DNA of 64,000 nucleotides, from assembly GCA_034435455.1 (NCBI GenBank), contig DAOTXL010000103.1, positions 1-64,000 on the forward strand, read 5' to 3'. Each line of letters begins with the position of its first letter. Position 1 is the first letter of the stretch. This stretch comes from DAOTXL01 sp034435455 (GTDB lineage: Bacteria; Chloroflexota; Anaerolineae; JAAYZQ01). Both the position numbers and the translations under genes were made by a program. Positions 9,067 to 17,481 of this stretch are shown in pieces. The notes under the pieces are model-generated. The model was not told the origin of the DNA, searched no databases, and was given only the letters and a program-made list of their open reading frames with translations.

Positions 9067-11640
9067 ATGCGACCGAGCCATACCTTTCGGGTGATTCCTT
9101 TGCTGCCGGCCAGGCTGGAGCGGCTGCGCGACCTGGCTTGCAACCTGTGGTGGGCCTGGAACCACGAGGCTATTGACCTGTTTCGGCGGTTGGACCGGGA
9201 CCTGTGGGAATCCACCGGCCACAATCCGGTGTTGATGTTGGGCACCATCCGTCAGGAGCGGTTGGAGCAGGTGGCCGAAGATGATGGGTTCATGGCCCAC
9301 CTGGAGCGGGTGTGGCGCGAGTTTGACCGGTATATGCAGAGCAAGGGTACCTGGTATCATAAGGTGCACGGACGGCAGGATGGCCTGCTTATTGCGTACT
9401 TTTCCGCCGAGTTTGGCCTGACCGAGAGCCTGAGCATCTACGCCGGGGGCCTGGGCATCCTGGCCGGCGATCACCTGAAATCGGCCAGCGATCTGGGGCT
9501 GCCGCTGGTGGGGGTGGGGCTGCTCTACCAGCAGGGCTACTTTCGCCAATATCTGAACCCCGACGGCTGGCAGCAGGAGCTGTATCCCGACAACGATTTT
9601 TACAACCTGCCGGTGACGCTGGAGCGGCAGTTGAGCGGCGCGCCGTTGCTCGTCGAGGTGGAGTATCCGGGCCGCACGGTCAAGGCGCAGGTGTGGCGGG
9701 TGCAGGTGGGCCGGGTGCCCCTCTACCTGCTGGATACCAACATCGAATGCAATCAGCCGGCGGACCGGGATATTACCGATCAACTCTATGGCGGCGACGA
9801 CGATATGCGCATCCGCCAGGAGGTCTTGCTGGGCATTGGGGGCGTCCGCATGTTGCGGGCCCTGGGCCTGCAACCCACCGTGTGCCATATGAACGAGGGC
9901 CATTCGGCCTTCCTGGCCTTGGAGCGCATCCGCCTGCTGATGGAGGAACAGGGGTTGTCCTTCGCCGAGGCGGCCGAGGCGGCCACGGCCGGGCATGTCT
10001 TTACCACTCACACCCCGGTACCGGCGGGCATTGATTGGTTCCACCCCGACCTGGTGGACTATTACTTTAGCCGCTACTATCCACGCCTGGGCCTGTCCCG
10101 GCATGAATTCCTGGGCCTGGGCCGGATGAACCCCGAGGATCCCAACGGCTATTTTTGTATGGCCATCCTGGCCATGCGCCTGGCCAACAAGATCAACGGC
10201 GTCAGCCGCCTCCACGCCCGGGTGTCGAGGGAGATGTGGCAGGAGGTATGGCCGCAGGTGCCGGCCGACGAGGTGCCTATCCTGAGCATCACCAACGGCA
10301 TCCACCCCCGCTCCTGGATCTCCCACGACATGGCCGACCTGTATGACCGCTATCTGGGGCCGCGCTGGGTGGAGCGCCCTGCCGACCAGGCGGTGTGGCA
10401 GCAGGTGATGCGCATCCCCGACGAGGAGCTGTGGCGCACCCACGAACGCCGCCGCGAGCGGCTGGTGGCCTTTGTCCGGCAGCGGCTGCGCGCCCAGTTG
10501 GAACAACGGGGCAGCCGGCCGGCCGAGGTCCAGGCGGCGGAGGAGGCGCTCAACCCCGAAGCCCTGACCATCGGCTTTGCCCGGCGCTTTGCCACCTACA
10601 AGCGGGGCACCCTCCTCTTCCGGGACGTGGACCGCCTGGCCCGTATTCTGGGGGACAGGGACCGGCCGGTGCAGATCATCTTTGCCGGCAAAGCCCATCC
10701 CCGCGACAATCCCGGCAAGGAGCTGATCCGCCAGATCATCCACTGTGCCCGCCGCGAAGAGTTCCGCAACCGGATCGTGTTTCTCGAGGATTACGACATG
10801 GCGGTGGCCCGCTACCTGGTGCAGGGGGTGGACCTGTGGTTGAACACCCCGCGCCGCCCCCACGAGGCCAGTGGCACCAGCGGCATGAAAGCCACCGCCA
10901 ACGGCGCCCTGAACTTTAGCATCCTGGACGGCTGGTGGGCCGAGGCCTATACCCCCGAAACCGGCTGGGCCATCGGCCACGGGGAGGAGTACCCGGAGGA
11001 CCAGTTCGACTACCAGGATACGGTCGAGTCCAACGCCATTTACGACCTGTTGGAGAAGGAGATCGTCCCCCTGTTCTACGACCGGGGGCGCGATGGGTTG
11101 CCGCGGGGCTGGATCGCCCGGATGAAGATGGCGATGCGCGACCACGCGGCGGTGTTTAACACCAACCGCATGGTCCGCGAGTACTTTGAGGTGTGTTATC
11201 TGCCCAGCGCCGAACGGAGCCGCCGCCTGCAGGCCGACAACCAGGGGCGGGCCAGGGCGTTGGCAGCCTGGAAAGCCCGGTTGCGCCAGGGATGGAGCCA
11301 GATCCGGATCGAGCGCGTATGGGCCGACCCGCCGGAGGGGCAGGAACTCCGGGTCGGCGACCAGCTTCAGGTCCAGGCTGAGGTCGCCTTGGGGACGTTG
11401 AACCCCACCGATGTGACGGTGGAGCTGTTCTACGGCCCGCTGGACGCCGAGGGGCTGATCGTCCGGGCCCAGACCATCCCCATGCTCATTGCCCAGTCCA
11501 AAGGGCAGGGGGTGTTTGTGTTTGCCGGCGGCATCACCTGCGCCACCAGCGGCCGGCACGGCTATGCGCTGCGCATCGTCCCCAACCACGAAGACCTGGG
11601 CAATCCCTTTGAGATGGGGCTTGTTCTGTGGGGCGCGTAG
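9067..11640 (+). CDS. glgP: Alpha-glucan (glycogen/maltodextrin) phosphorylase, DUF3417-containing type
   Basis: 857 residues, GT35 family. It splits terminal glucose from alpha-1,4-glucans with phosphate, giving glucose-1-phosphate, in the cytoplasm. The N-terminal DUF3417 region (residues about 10-125, NLWWAWNHEAIDLF) marks the alpha-glucan family phosphorylases of TIGR02094 type. The core contains FAARRFATYKR-like FARRFATYKR and the PLP site EASGTSGMKATANGALN, with the PLP lysine at K608. GGGAGG five nt before the ATG at 9067 decides the start over an upstream in-frame GTG at 9052. It converges on the small phosphoesterase gene, leaving only 7 bp and no evident terminator. Confidence 0.93.
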   Translation: MRPSHTFRVIPLLPARLERLRDLACNLWWAWNHEAIDLFRRLDRDLWESTGHNPVLMLGTIRQERLEQVAEDDGFMAHLERVWREFDRYMQSKGTWYHKVHGRQDGLLIAYFSAEFGLTESLSIYAGGLGILAGDHLKSASDLGLPLVGVGLLYQQGYFRQYLNPDGWQQELYPDNDFYNLPVTLERQLSGAPLLVEVEYPGRTVKAQVWRVQVGRVPLYLLDTNIECNQPADRDITDQLYGGDDDMRIRQEVLLGIGGVRMLRALGLQPTVCHMNEGHSAFLALERIRLLMEEQGLSFAEAAEAATAGHVFTTHTPVPAGIDWFHPDLVDYYFSRYYPRLGLSRHEFLGLGRMNPEDPNGYFCMAILAMRLANKINGVSRLHARVSREMWQEVWPQVPADEVPILSITNGIHPRSWISHDMADLYDRYLGPRWVERPADQAVWQQVMRIPDEELWRTHERRRERLVAFVRQRLRAQLEQRGSRPAEVQAAEEALNPEALTIGFARRFATYKRGTLLFRDVDRLARILGDRDRPVQIIFAGKAHPRDNPGKELIRQIIHCARREEFRNRIVFLEDYDMAVARYLVQGVDLWLNTPRRPHEASGTSGMKATANGALNFSILDGWWAEAYTPETGWAIGHGEEYPEDQFDYQDTVESNAIYDLLEKEIVPLFYDRGRDGLPRGWIARMKMAMRDHAAVFNTNRMVREYFEVCYLPSAERSRRLQADNQGRARALAAWKARLRQGWSQIRIERVWADPPEGQELRVGDQLQVQAEVALGTLNPTDVTVELFYGPLDAEGLIVRAQTIPMLIAQSKGQGVFVFAGGITCATSGRHGYALRIVPNHEDLGNPFEMGLVLWGA

Positions 11641-11647
11641 GACGACC

Positions 11648-12136
11648 CTATTGGGGGACCTCCACAATCTGGGCCTGGCCGCTGGCCGTGTCGTACAGGG
11701 CATAGGTCGAAAGGCCAAAGCGGCCCATCACCTCGCCGGGATTGATCTGCACCGTTTTGCCCACCTGGCTGATGGCCCGCTCGTGGCTGTGGCCGTAGCA
11801 CACCAGGTCGTACACCCCCCCCTGGGCCAGCGCCCGGCCGATCTCCGGGTGGTGGGTGACCGCCACCCGTCGCCCATCCAGCTCCAGATCGGCAAAATCG
11901 CCGTGCAACGTCACGTGCGGGAAGCGGGCCGCCACCCGCGCCAGGAGCAGCCTGTCGCCGTCGTTGTTGCCCAGGACGGCGTGCACCGGCCTGGCAAAGC
12001 CCTCGGCGATCTGCGCCAGGGTGAACGGCGCGCAAAAATCGCCGCAGAAGAGGAGCACGTCCGCCTGCAAGCCGGCCAGCAATGCCTCCAGCCGCCAGAT
12101 GTTGTCATGGATATCCGAAAGGATTGCGATTTTCAT
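11648..12136 (-). CDS. YfcE/MJ0936-type metallophosphoesterase
   Basis: 162 residues, the normal size for this phosphodiesterase family. All dinuclear-metal motifs are visible: DIHDN (D8, H10), CGD, GNND, THH and GHSH. Members hydrolyse phosphodiester model substrates; the physiological substrate is usually unknown. It is soluble, with no signal peptide. The ribosome site is weak. The gene lies between glgP (convergent) and a tandem CGTAAA tract just upstream of its start. Confidence 0.85.
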   Translation of the reverse strand: MKIAILSDIHDNIWRLEALLAGLQADVLLFCGDFCAPFTLAQIAEGFARPVHAVLGNNDGDRLLLARVAARFPHVTLHGDFADLELDGRRVAVTHHPEIGRALAQGGVYDLVCYGHSHERAISQVGKTVQINPGEVMGRFGLSTYALYDTASGQAQIVEVPQ

Positions 12137-12150
12137 GGTGTTGCCTGTTT

Positions 12151-12187
12151 GGTAAAACGTAAAGCGTAAAACGTAAAACGTAAACGG
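12151..12187. repeat. Tandem CGTAAAA/CGTAAAG tract
   Basis: Five consecutive units of about 7-8 bp of the form CGTAAA(A/G). The same motif recurs in intergenic sites at 16724-16741, 17446-17470, 18685-18730 and 54291-54327. Unit number and the A/G positions vary between sites. Confidence 0.75.
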
Positions 12188-12188
12188 T

Positions 12189-13112
12189 TTACAGGTTACG
12201 GATCACCCGCAGCGCCCGCAGGGTGACCCACTTGTTGGGCTGCCCCACCGTGCCGAAGTTGGCCCAGGTGTTTTCCGGCGTGTACTCTAGCGCCCAGCGG
12301 CCATCTCTGTCCTGTTTGCTCCGGACCGCCTCCACGGCCGGCGCCGACCGGGGATCGCCTCCCAGGCCCAGCCGGTCGAGCACCTCCAGCGCCTCCGCCG
12401 GGTCGGAGTTGTGGCCGAGGGGGAAGCTCAGCCGGTCGTCGAGCCGGTTCGCCGCCGGATAACCATCGTCGCGCAGCAGGAGGGCGACGCCGGCCTCGAC
12501 CGCGGCCTGCATCGCCGGGGAGCGCTGTCCGCCCGGCAGTTCGGCCAACGCCCTCAGGACTTTGACCGCCCCCCAGGCGCAGGGCAGCCCATCCAGGTGG
12601 TGGGCGGGGCGGGGGCTGGTGGGGCAGCGGCAGCGAAATCGATCGCCGATGGCGGCCCTGGCCAGGGCCTCCAGGCTTTCCTCAAGGCGGGGGTCCGGGT
12701 AGCCCAGTTGCAGGAAGGCGCGGAGCAGGCTGCCGCTCAGGCAGAGGGGGGTCCCCCTGGGCGTTTTGTCGGCCCTGAAGAGGCCCTCGGGCGAGCGGCT
12801 GTGATCCAGCACGTAAGCACAGGCGCGGTCTATCGCCTCGTTGCGGGGGGCGCCCAACTGCGCCCAAAAGATCACCTGCCACACGGTGGCCTTGTGCCTG
12901 GGGCTGTAGCCGATGCCGGGGTGCATCCAGTAGCCCGCCGGCCACTGGGCGTCGAGGATGGCTTTCGCCGGCCCCCGGCCGGGGATCGCGGCGCGCGCGG
13001 CGATCACCTCCGGATCGGCGGCGGGGCGGCCCAGCAGGTTCACCAGGGCAAAGTAGCGCACGCCGGGGTTTTCGTCGTCCTCTTCCAGCAGCCAATCCAC
13101 CACGGTGGACAT
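12189..13112 (-). CDS. Helical-repeat protein of alpha/alpha-toroid (prenyltransferase/squalene-cyclase-like) type, function unknown
   Basis: 307 residues. It begins STVVDWLLEEDDENPGVRYF, followed by repeated helical units with internal motifs such as GYWMHPGIGYSPRHKATVW, SPEGLFRADKTPRGTPLCLSG and RDGRWALEYTPENTWANFG. These resemble the QW-like repeats of terpenoid-cyclase toroids. No catalytic DxDD is seen, so enzymatic activity is doubtful. Four Cys/His residues (RCRCPTSPRPAHH) could bind a metal. The start at 13112 overlaps the TGA stop of the upstream GT39 gene (TGATG), implying translational coupling. A much longer frame runs upstream but lies inside the GT39 gene. Confidence 0.6.
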   Translation of the reverse strand: MSTVVDWLLEEDDENPGVRYFALVNLLGRPAADPEVIAARAAIPGRGPAKAILDAQWPAGYWMHPGIGYSPRHKATVWQVIFWAQLGAPRNEAIDRACAYVLDHSRSPEGLFRADKTPRGTPLCLSGSLLRAFLQLGYPDPRLEESLEALARAAIGDRFRCRCPTSPRPAHHLDGLPCAWGAVKVLRALAELPGGQRSPAMQAAVEAGVALLLRDDGYPAANRLDDRLSFPLGHNSDPAEALEVLDRLGLGGDPRSAPAVEAVRSKQDRDGRWALEYTPENTWANFGTVGQPNKWVTLRALRVIRNL

Positions 13113-14590
13113 CATCGCTCCCCTTTTGTCTGCCACCCGGCTGCCGGGGTCAATGTGCCGCCTTGCAGGTAGTATACCGCCCGGTCCGGATACGCGGCGA
13201 TGACCGCCGCGTCGGTCTGGGTGTCGCTGCCCCGGGCATACACCACGTCGTCGTCCAGGAGGGGGCTTTGCCCGGCCAGCATCGCCCCGTACTCCAGCCA
13301 GCGTTCGGCGTAGACGATGACCAGGGCATGGTGCAACCCGGCCTCCTCGATGGGCCGCAGTTGGGCGCGGCTGATGCCATAGAAGCCGTGGGCCTCCTCC
13401 ATCCGGGCCGGGATGTTGAGGGCCAGGTTGAGGGCGATCATTGCCATCAGCGCCCCGGCCAGCGCCGTCCGCAGCCCTTGCCGCCGATTGGCGGCCCAAT
13501 CCCACCCTTTGAGCAACCCAGCCGCGCTCAGCAGCCACAGCCCGCCAAAGCCTTCAAAGTAGTAACGCGGCCCCCACAGCCGCGCCGGCGAGCCGATCCA
13601 GTAGAACAGGTAGGCGATCACCAGGCAGGTGAAAGGGGTCAGCAACGCCCAATCTCGCCGCCGCCGGGGCTGAAGCGCCAGGCCGGGGAGCAACGGCAGC
13701 CAGCTCAGCGCCGGCCAGCCCAGCACGTCGGTCGCTGCCCTGGAGAGGTCCTGCTTGAGGTTGATCCAGGCGTAGAAGGGGGAGTGGCCTCCCGGCATCG
13801 CGCCGATCCCCGGCCCAAAGCCCAGGCGGTCGTAGGGCCACCACAGCAGGTAAGGGTTCAACCACGGGTCCCCGGTGACGGCCCACTGGTAGAGGGGCAA
13901 CAGCGCCGCCACCGCGCCGCCGGCCAGGGCGATCAGCAGGTAGCGAGGCCAGCCGGGACGCTGCCGGAGCACCTGCCCCAGGCTGTAGAGGATGAACGGG
14001 AAGGCGTAGGCGATGGCCGTCAGCGGGCGGGTGAGGAAGGCCATGCCCAGGGCCAGGCCGGCCCCTACCGCAAACCATCGGCTGCGCCCCTGGCCGGCCC
14101 ACAGGAACCACAGGCTGAACAGCAACAGCCAGGCCAGGCTGGCAAGGTGGGACAGGAACGAACCGCCCAGCACCAGGAACAGCGGCGAGGTCAGCCCCAG
14201 CGCCGCCGCCAGCAGGCCGGCCCGCCGGTCGTAGAGGGTCTGCCCCAGGCGGTAGACCAGGTAGAGGCTCAGTGCCGCCAGCAGCGGGTTGACCAGCCAG
14301 GCCGCGCCGGCCAGTTCACCCAGGGCCAGCACCGCCGGCCAGCCGGGGGGATACTTGCCGAAGCGCCGGCCCTGGTAATCCAGCACAAAGGGGACCCAGA
14401 AAGAACCGGGGTGGGCAGGCGAGGGGACGGTCAGGCGGCCCAGGGCCATCGTTTTGGCCTGAAAGAGGTAGGCCACCTCATCCTCCAGGTGGGGCAGCCG
14501 CTCAAAGGCGAACCAGGCGACGGCCCCCGTGGCCAGAAAGGCCGTCAGGCAGAGAAGCCAGATGAGCTTGCTTGTGCCAACCTGTTTCAC
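13112..14590 (-). CDS. GT39/ArnT-like membrane glycosyltransferase
   Basis: 492 residues with about 10-12 hydrophobic segments. An N-terminal membrane helix (KLIWLLCLTAFLATGAVAWF) is followed by the GT-C acidic motif LPHLEDEVAYLFQAK on the first extracytoplasmic loop. YQGRRFGKYPPGWPAVLALG is also typical of PMT/ArnT-like proteins. It probably moves a sugar from a polyprenyl-phosphate donor to an envelope acceptor; the specificity cannot be told. A GTG start at 14590 is chosen because GGGGAA lies just before it and the hydrophobic N-terminus begins there; the open frame further upstream overlaps the WYL gene. The stop overlaps the next gene. Confidence 0.8.
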   Translation of the reverse strand: MKQVGTSKLIWLLCLTAFLATGAVAWFAFERLPHLEDEVAYLFQAKTMALGRLTVPSPAHPGSFWVPFVLDYQGRRFGKYPPGWPAVLALGELAGAAWLVNPLLAALSLYLVYRLGQTLYDRRAGLLAAALGLTSPLFLVLGGSFLSHLASLAWLLLFSLWFLWAGQGRSRWFAVGAGLALGMAFLTRPLTAIAYAFPFILYSLGQVLRQRPGWPRYLLIALAGGAVAALLPLYQWAVTGDPWLNPYLLWWPYDRLGFGPGIGAMPGGHSPFYAWINLKQDLSRAATDVLGWPALSWLPLLPGLALQPRRRRDWALLTPFTCLVIAYLFYWIGSPARLWGPRYYFEGFGGLWLLSAAGLLKGWDWAANRRQGLRTALAGALMAMIALNLALNIPARMEEAHGFYGISRAQLRPIEEAGLHHALVIVYAERWLEYGAMLAGQSPLLDDDVVYARGSDTQTDAAVIAAYPDRAVYYLQGGTLTPAAGWQTKGER

Positions 14591-14676
14591 AAGTTCCCCA
14601 GGATCGTCAGATTTCGGGCCCGAATGATACCACAAGGTGGAGGGAAGGGCAAATGGGAACGATGCCGGCCTCCCCC

Positions 14677-15645
14677 TTACCCTCTCTCGTCCGGGTAGCG
14701 GGCGGCGATGGCCCGCGCTACATCGCGCACCATAGTTGTCAGTTCCGGGGGGCTGAGTACTGTCGCCTTGTCCTGGTAGGTCAGCACCCAGCGGCACGGC
14801 CAGGCCAGGTCCGACGCGTCAAAGGCCAGGGTTACCGTGCCGTCCTCATGCTCCGTCAACTCTTGCCACTCCTCCTGCCGTTCACGGATCAGGTGGGCGA
14901 TCTCCGGCTCAAAGCGGACCACCACCCGGTAACAGGTGGCCGGCCGTTCGTCGGCCATGCGCAGCAGATACTCCCGCGCCGAAAAGTCGGCCGGTAGCTC
15001 AAAGGTCTCGCCGGTAGGCTCGATCCTTTGGATGCGCTCCACGCGAAAGGTGCGCAGTTCGCCGCGCAGGTGGCAGTAGCCGACCAGGTACCAGTTGCCC
15101 CATTGGAGCGCCAGGGCGTAGGGGTTCACCAGCCGCTCGGTGATCTGTTGGCGGAACGACTGATACACCAGCCGTATCTGGCGGCGACGGGCCACACAAC
15201 GCCGCAGGTCGTCCAGAAGCGGCACCCAGGGGCCATAGTCGCGCCGCAGCCAGCCGGTGACCACCAGCCCGCGTTGAGCTTGCTGGACCTCCTGAAGCAG
15301 GGCTTCGGGCAGGACGTTATCCAGCTTGGCCGTAGCAGCCACCGCTGCATCGCGGTACGATGCCCCCCAGATATCCTTGACCAGTTCCGCGCCCAGGTAC
15401 AGGACGGTGGCTTCTTCCGGGGTAAAGACCAGCGGGGGCAGTTTGTAGCCGCGAACCAGCGAAAAACCGCCGTAGGGTCCGCGCTCGGAGTAGATGGGGA
15501 TGCCCATTTCGTCCAGCATGGTCATGTAGCGATGCACCGTCCGCTCCGAGACGCCCAGTTCTTCGGCCAATTCGCCGGCCTTGAGCGTGCCCCGCCGCTG
15601 GAGCATCAGGATGATCGAGATCAGCCGGGTAGCCACGTTCGCCAT
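14677..15645 (-). CDS. WYL-domain transcriptional regulator with DeoR-type HTH
   Basis: 322 residues. The N-terminal winged HTH (residues about 5-60) contains RRGTLKAGELAEELGVSERTVHRY. The WYL domain at about 135-220 contains GNWYLVGYCHLRGELRTFRVERI, and a WCX-like C-terminal extension follows. Such proteins sense a ligand, often nucleic-acid-derived, through the WYL pocket and regulate nearby genes. No good ribosome site precedes the ATG, and a GATAAT lies only 6 nt upstream, so the mRNA may be leaderless. It heads the GT39 and toroid genes and may control them. Confidence 0.88.
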   Translation of the reverse strand: MANVATRLISIILMLQRRGTLKAGELAEELGVSERTVHRYMTMLDEMGIPIYSERGPYGGFSLVRGYKLPPLVFTPEEATVLYLGAELVKDIWGASYRDAAVAATAKLDNVLPEALLQEVQQAQRGLVVTGWLRRDYGPWVPLLDDLRRCVARRRQIRLVYQSFRQQITERLVNPYALALQWGNWYLVGYCHLRGELRTFRVERIQRIEPTGETFELPADFSAREYLLRMADERPATCYRVVVRFEPEIAHLIRERQEEWQELTEHEDGTVTLAFDASDLAWPCRWVLTYQDKATVLSPPELTTMVRDVARAIAARYPDERG

Positions 15646-15711
15646 AGCTGTATTATCCCACCCTTGAATGTAGCTGTTCAGGTGCTACGCACTTTTGCCT
15701 CTTCCATCTCC

Positions 15712-15720
15712 TGATTATAC
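15712..15720 (-). promoter_or_regulatory. Extended -10 promoter for the WYL regulator
   Basis: The minus strand reads TGGTATAAT (-10 at 15712-15717), an extended -10 element with only a weak -35. It would give a leader of about 60 nt. A second -10-like GATAAT lies at 15652-15657, right before the start codon. Confidence 0.45.
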
Positions 15721-15787
15721 CACAATTGGGCAACATTGCACGTTACGGTTCCGTGTTTATGCCGGGGCTGGGGAGAGAGGGCCGGAA

Positions 15788-15816
15788 TTGACAGAGGGCC
15801 ATATCCCGGCTATAAT
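15788..15816 (+). promoter_or_regulatory. Full-consensus sigma70-type promoter for the Tat phosphoesterase gene
   Basis: TTGACA (15788-15793), 17-bp spacer, TATAAT (15811-15816). Both hexamers match the consensus exactly. The predicted start near 15823 leaves a 45-nt leader before the ATG at 15868. Confidence 0.85.
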
Positions 15817-15867
15817 CGGGGATAGGGGAATGTTGAAATTTTGAGGGGTGCTGCGGATTTCGGCAAG

Positions 15868-16746
15868 ATGCGACACCTGAGCAGGCGGACCTTTTTGCGC
15901 TGGGCGCTGGGCCTGCCGCTGGGCGCAGCGGCAGCGGCGGCGGGGGGGGTGGGCTATGCCTACGGCCTGGAGCCCGACTGGCTGGCCGTGGAGCAGGTGG
16001 TGGTCCATGTGCCAGACCTGCCCCCGGCGCTGGAAGGTCTGACCATCGGTCACCTCAGCGACCTGCACTGGGGACCCTACACCGGTTGGCGGGAGGTCCG
16101 CGCTGCCGTGGAAAAGACCAACGCGCTGTCGCCCGACCTGATCGTGTTAACCGGCGACTATGTGCTCTACTCGGCCGGGTACGCCGCGCCCTGCGCCGGC
16201 GAATTGGCCGCGCTGCGGGCACCGCTGGGCGTCTATGCCGTCCCCGGCAACCACGACTATTGGACCGACATCGAGGTGGTGACGGCCCAACTCCGCGCTG
16301 CCGGGCTGACCTTGTTGCGCAACCGGTCGCGACGGCTGGAGGTGGGTGGCGTGCCCCTGTGGCTGGCCGGCGTGGACGACGTGTGGGAGCGGCACCACGA
16401 CCTGGATGCGGCGTTGGCCGGGGTACCCCTTGATGAGCCGATCCTGCTCCTGGTCCACGAGCCGGATTTCGCCGACGAGGCAGCCTGTGCGTCGCACCGC
16501 ATCCTGCTGCAACTTTCCGGCCATTCCTACGGTGGACAGGTCAATCTGCCGCTGCTGGGGCGGCCTATCCTGCCCTGGTTGGGACAAAAATACCCGGCCG
16601 GGTTGCAGTCCGTATCCGGCTCGAGGCTTCAAGTCTACACCAACCGGGGGGTGGGCCTCATCGCCCCGCCGCTGCGCTTTAACTGCCGGCCGGAGGTGGC
16701 GGTTTTGAAACTCAAGGTGTCAGGCGTAAGGCGTAAAGCGTTGTAA
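15868..16746 (+). CDS. Tat-exported metallophosphoesterase (YkuE/YaeI-like)
   Basis: 292 residues. The N-terminus has the twin-arginine signal SRRTFLRWALGLPLG and an Ala-rich h-region. The calcineurin-like fold follows: GHLSDLHWGPYT, LTGDYV, VPGNHDYW, LLVHEPDF and LSGHSYGGQ, ending with the family motif SRLQVYTNRGVG. Relatives hydrolyse phosphodiesters or UDP-diacylglucosamine-like lipids at the outer membrane face; the substrate here is unknown. The last residues (SGVRRKAL) are encoded by a CGTAAA tract, and the TAA stop falls in the left end of an IS remnant, so the natural C-terminus has been altered. The ATG at 15868 has a poor ribosome site; a TTG at 15841 would add nine residues. Confidence 0.87.
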   Translation: MRHLSRRTFLRWALGLPLGAAAAAAGGVGYAYGLEPDWLAVEQVVVHVPDLPPALEGLTIGHLSDLHWGPYTGWREVRAAVEKTNALSPDLIVLTGDYVLYSAGYAAPCAGELAALRAPLGVYAVPGNHDYWTDIEVVTAQLRAAGLTLLRNRSRRLEVGGVPLWLAGVDDVWERHHDLDAALAGVPLDEPILLLVHEPDFADEAACASHRILLQLSGHSYGGQVNLPLLGRPILPWLGQKYPAGLQSVSGSRLQVYTNRGVGLIAPPLRFNCRPEVAVLKLKVSGVRRKAL

Positions 16747-17422
16747 GGGCTTGTAAAATCGTAACTGTTTAGTCCTGTAATATCGTACCTTTGCAGTCTC
16801 ATAAAATCGTACCCCCTGGCGATGCCAGGGAACCAAGCAGGGCAGGGTTAGCTGGATAGGTGGCTGCGGCACAGGCAGCGCAGGCGGCTCCAGGCCGGTC
16901 AGCGAGCAGGTGTCAATCTGCTTGACCGGGCGTCTGGCGAGTTCACGCTCGACCTCCTCATCTTGCTCACGAACGGTTTCGGCAAAGACCCGGTCATGGT
17001 GGAGAGGGTCGCAGCGCACGGTCACCCTTTTTCCGGCATGACAGCGGCCGACCGAATAGAGACACCGTCCCAGGCTGACTACCCCGGTCACGCTGACACG
17101 GCGTTCGAAGACGAAATCAGCCAGGAAGTCGTAGACGCGTTGAAGGTCAAACAAGGCGAGTTCCTGTTCCGGTTGATAGGGTCGTCGTGGCTGGAGCAAC
17201 TCTGGGTGGGCCACCAACGGAGGCCTTCCGGCGCAGTCGCTGGCCCGGCAGGGGAAGTCCTGGTTGTAGAGCGGGCGCTCGCGGTCCAAGGCTCGTTGCA
17301 GATTGGGGAGGTTGGCTCGACCCTCCTCGTCGAGGGTCAGGTCATCCAGGGTCCGATGGTTGCGCTCGATCTGGGGCTGGTCGATAGGACGATGGGGCCG
17401 GATGAAGCGATGCTTGATGCCT
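16720..17422 (-). pseudogene. DDE (rve-type) transposase, C-terminal remnant
   Basis: Reading the minus strand from just after a TGA at 17423-17425 gives IKHRFIRPHRPIDQPQIERN, then HRTLDDLTLDEEG. This matches the region around the catalytic Glu of rve-type transposases (IERNHRTL). It continues RPLYNQDFPCRASDCAGRPP and later VYDFLADFVFERRVSVTGVV and YSVGRCHAGKRVTV, a typical beta-barrel C-terminal domain. No start codon, no N-terminal HTH and no first two catalytic Asp residues are present. The frame reads out of the left IS end into the flanking repeat, so the native stop is lost. IS family not assigned; IS481-like or a related group. Confidence 0.7.
16724..16741. repeat. CGTAAA tract, left part, inside the 3' end of the phosphoesterase gene
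   Basis: GCGTAAGGCGTAAAGCGT lies directly against the left end of the IS remnant. Its continuation (ATAAAACGTAAAGCG) is at the other end of the element, so one tract appears to have been split by the insertion. Confidence 0.7.
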
Positions 17423-17445
17423 GGTCCTCATTACAGGACCCTACA
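16742..17445. mobile_element. Internally deleted insertion sequence with both ends preserved
   Basis: The left end reads TGTAAGGGCTTGTAAAATCG. The right end, read inward, is TGTAGGGTCCTGTAATG. The ends are imperfect inverted repeats. Inside the left end are three direct repeats of about 24 bp containing (G/T)TACGAT(A/T)TTA. Flanks GCGT and GCAT may be a 4-bp target duplication. At about 700 bp it is far shorter than a functional IS and lacks the first part of the transposase. Confidence 0.72.
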
Positions 17446-17470
17446 GCATAAAACGTAAAGCGTAAGGTGT
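17446..17470. repeat. CGTAAA tract, right part
   Basis: ATAAAACGTAAAGCGTAAGG abuts the right end of the IS remnant and runs up to the ribosome site of the FeS protein gene. Same unit as at 16724-16741. Confidence 0.7.
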
Positions 17471-17481
17471 GAGGAGGGAGG

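Noticed and set aside
8941..11718. 925-codon minus-strand open frame opposite glgP
   Set aside because: glgP is unmistakable on the plus strand; the antisense product has no motifs and is Gln/Pro/His-rich, as expected for a GC-rich shadow.
12151..12187. CRISPR array in the CGTAAA tracts
   Set aside because: Units are only 7-8 bp, directly abutting, with no spacers and no cas genes.
14591..14797. Upstream extension of the GT39 frame
   Set aside because: It overlaps the WYL regulator and is not hydrophobic; GTG at 14590 has a ribosome site and leads directly into the membrane helix.
16720..17289. Intact hypothetical gene at the IS remnant
   Set aside because: The frame begins at a TTG inside a transposase C-terminal domain, and upstream residues also match transposase; it is a pseudogene.
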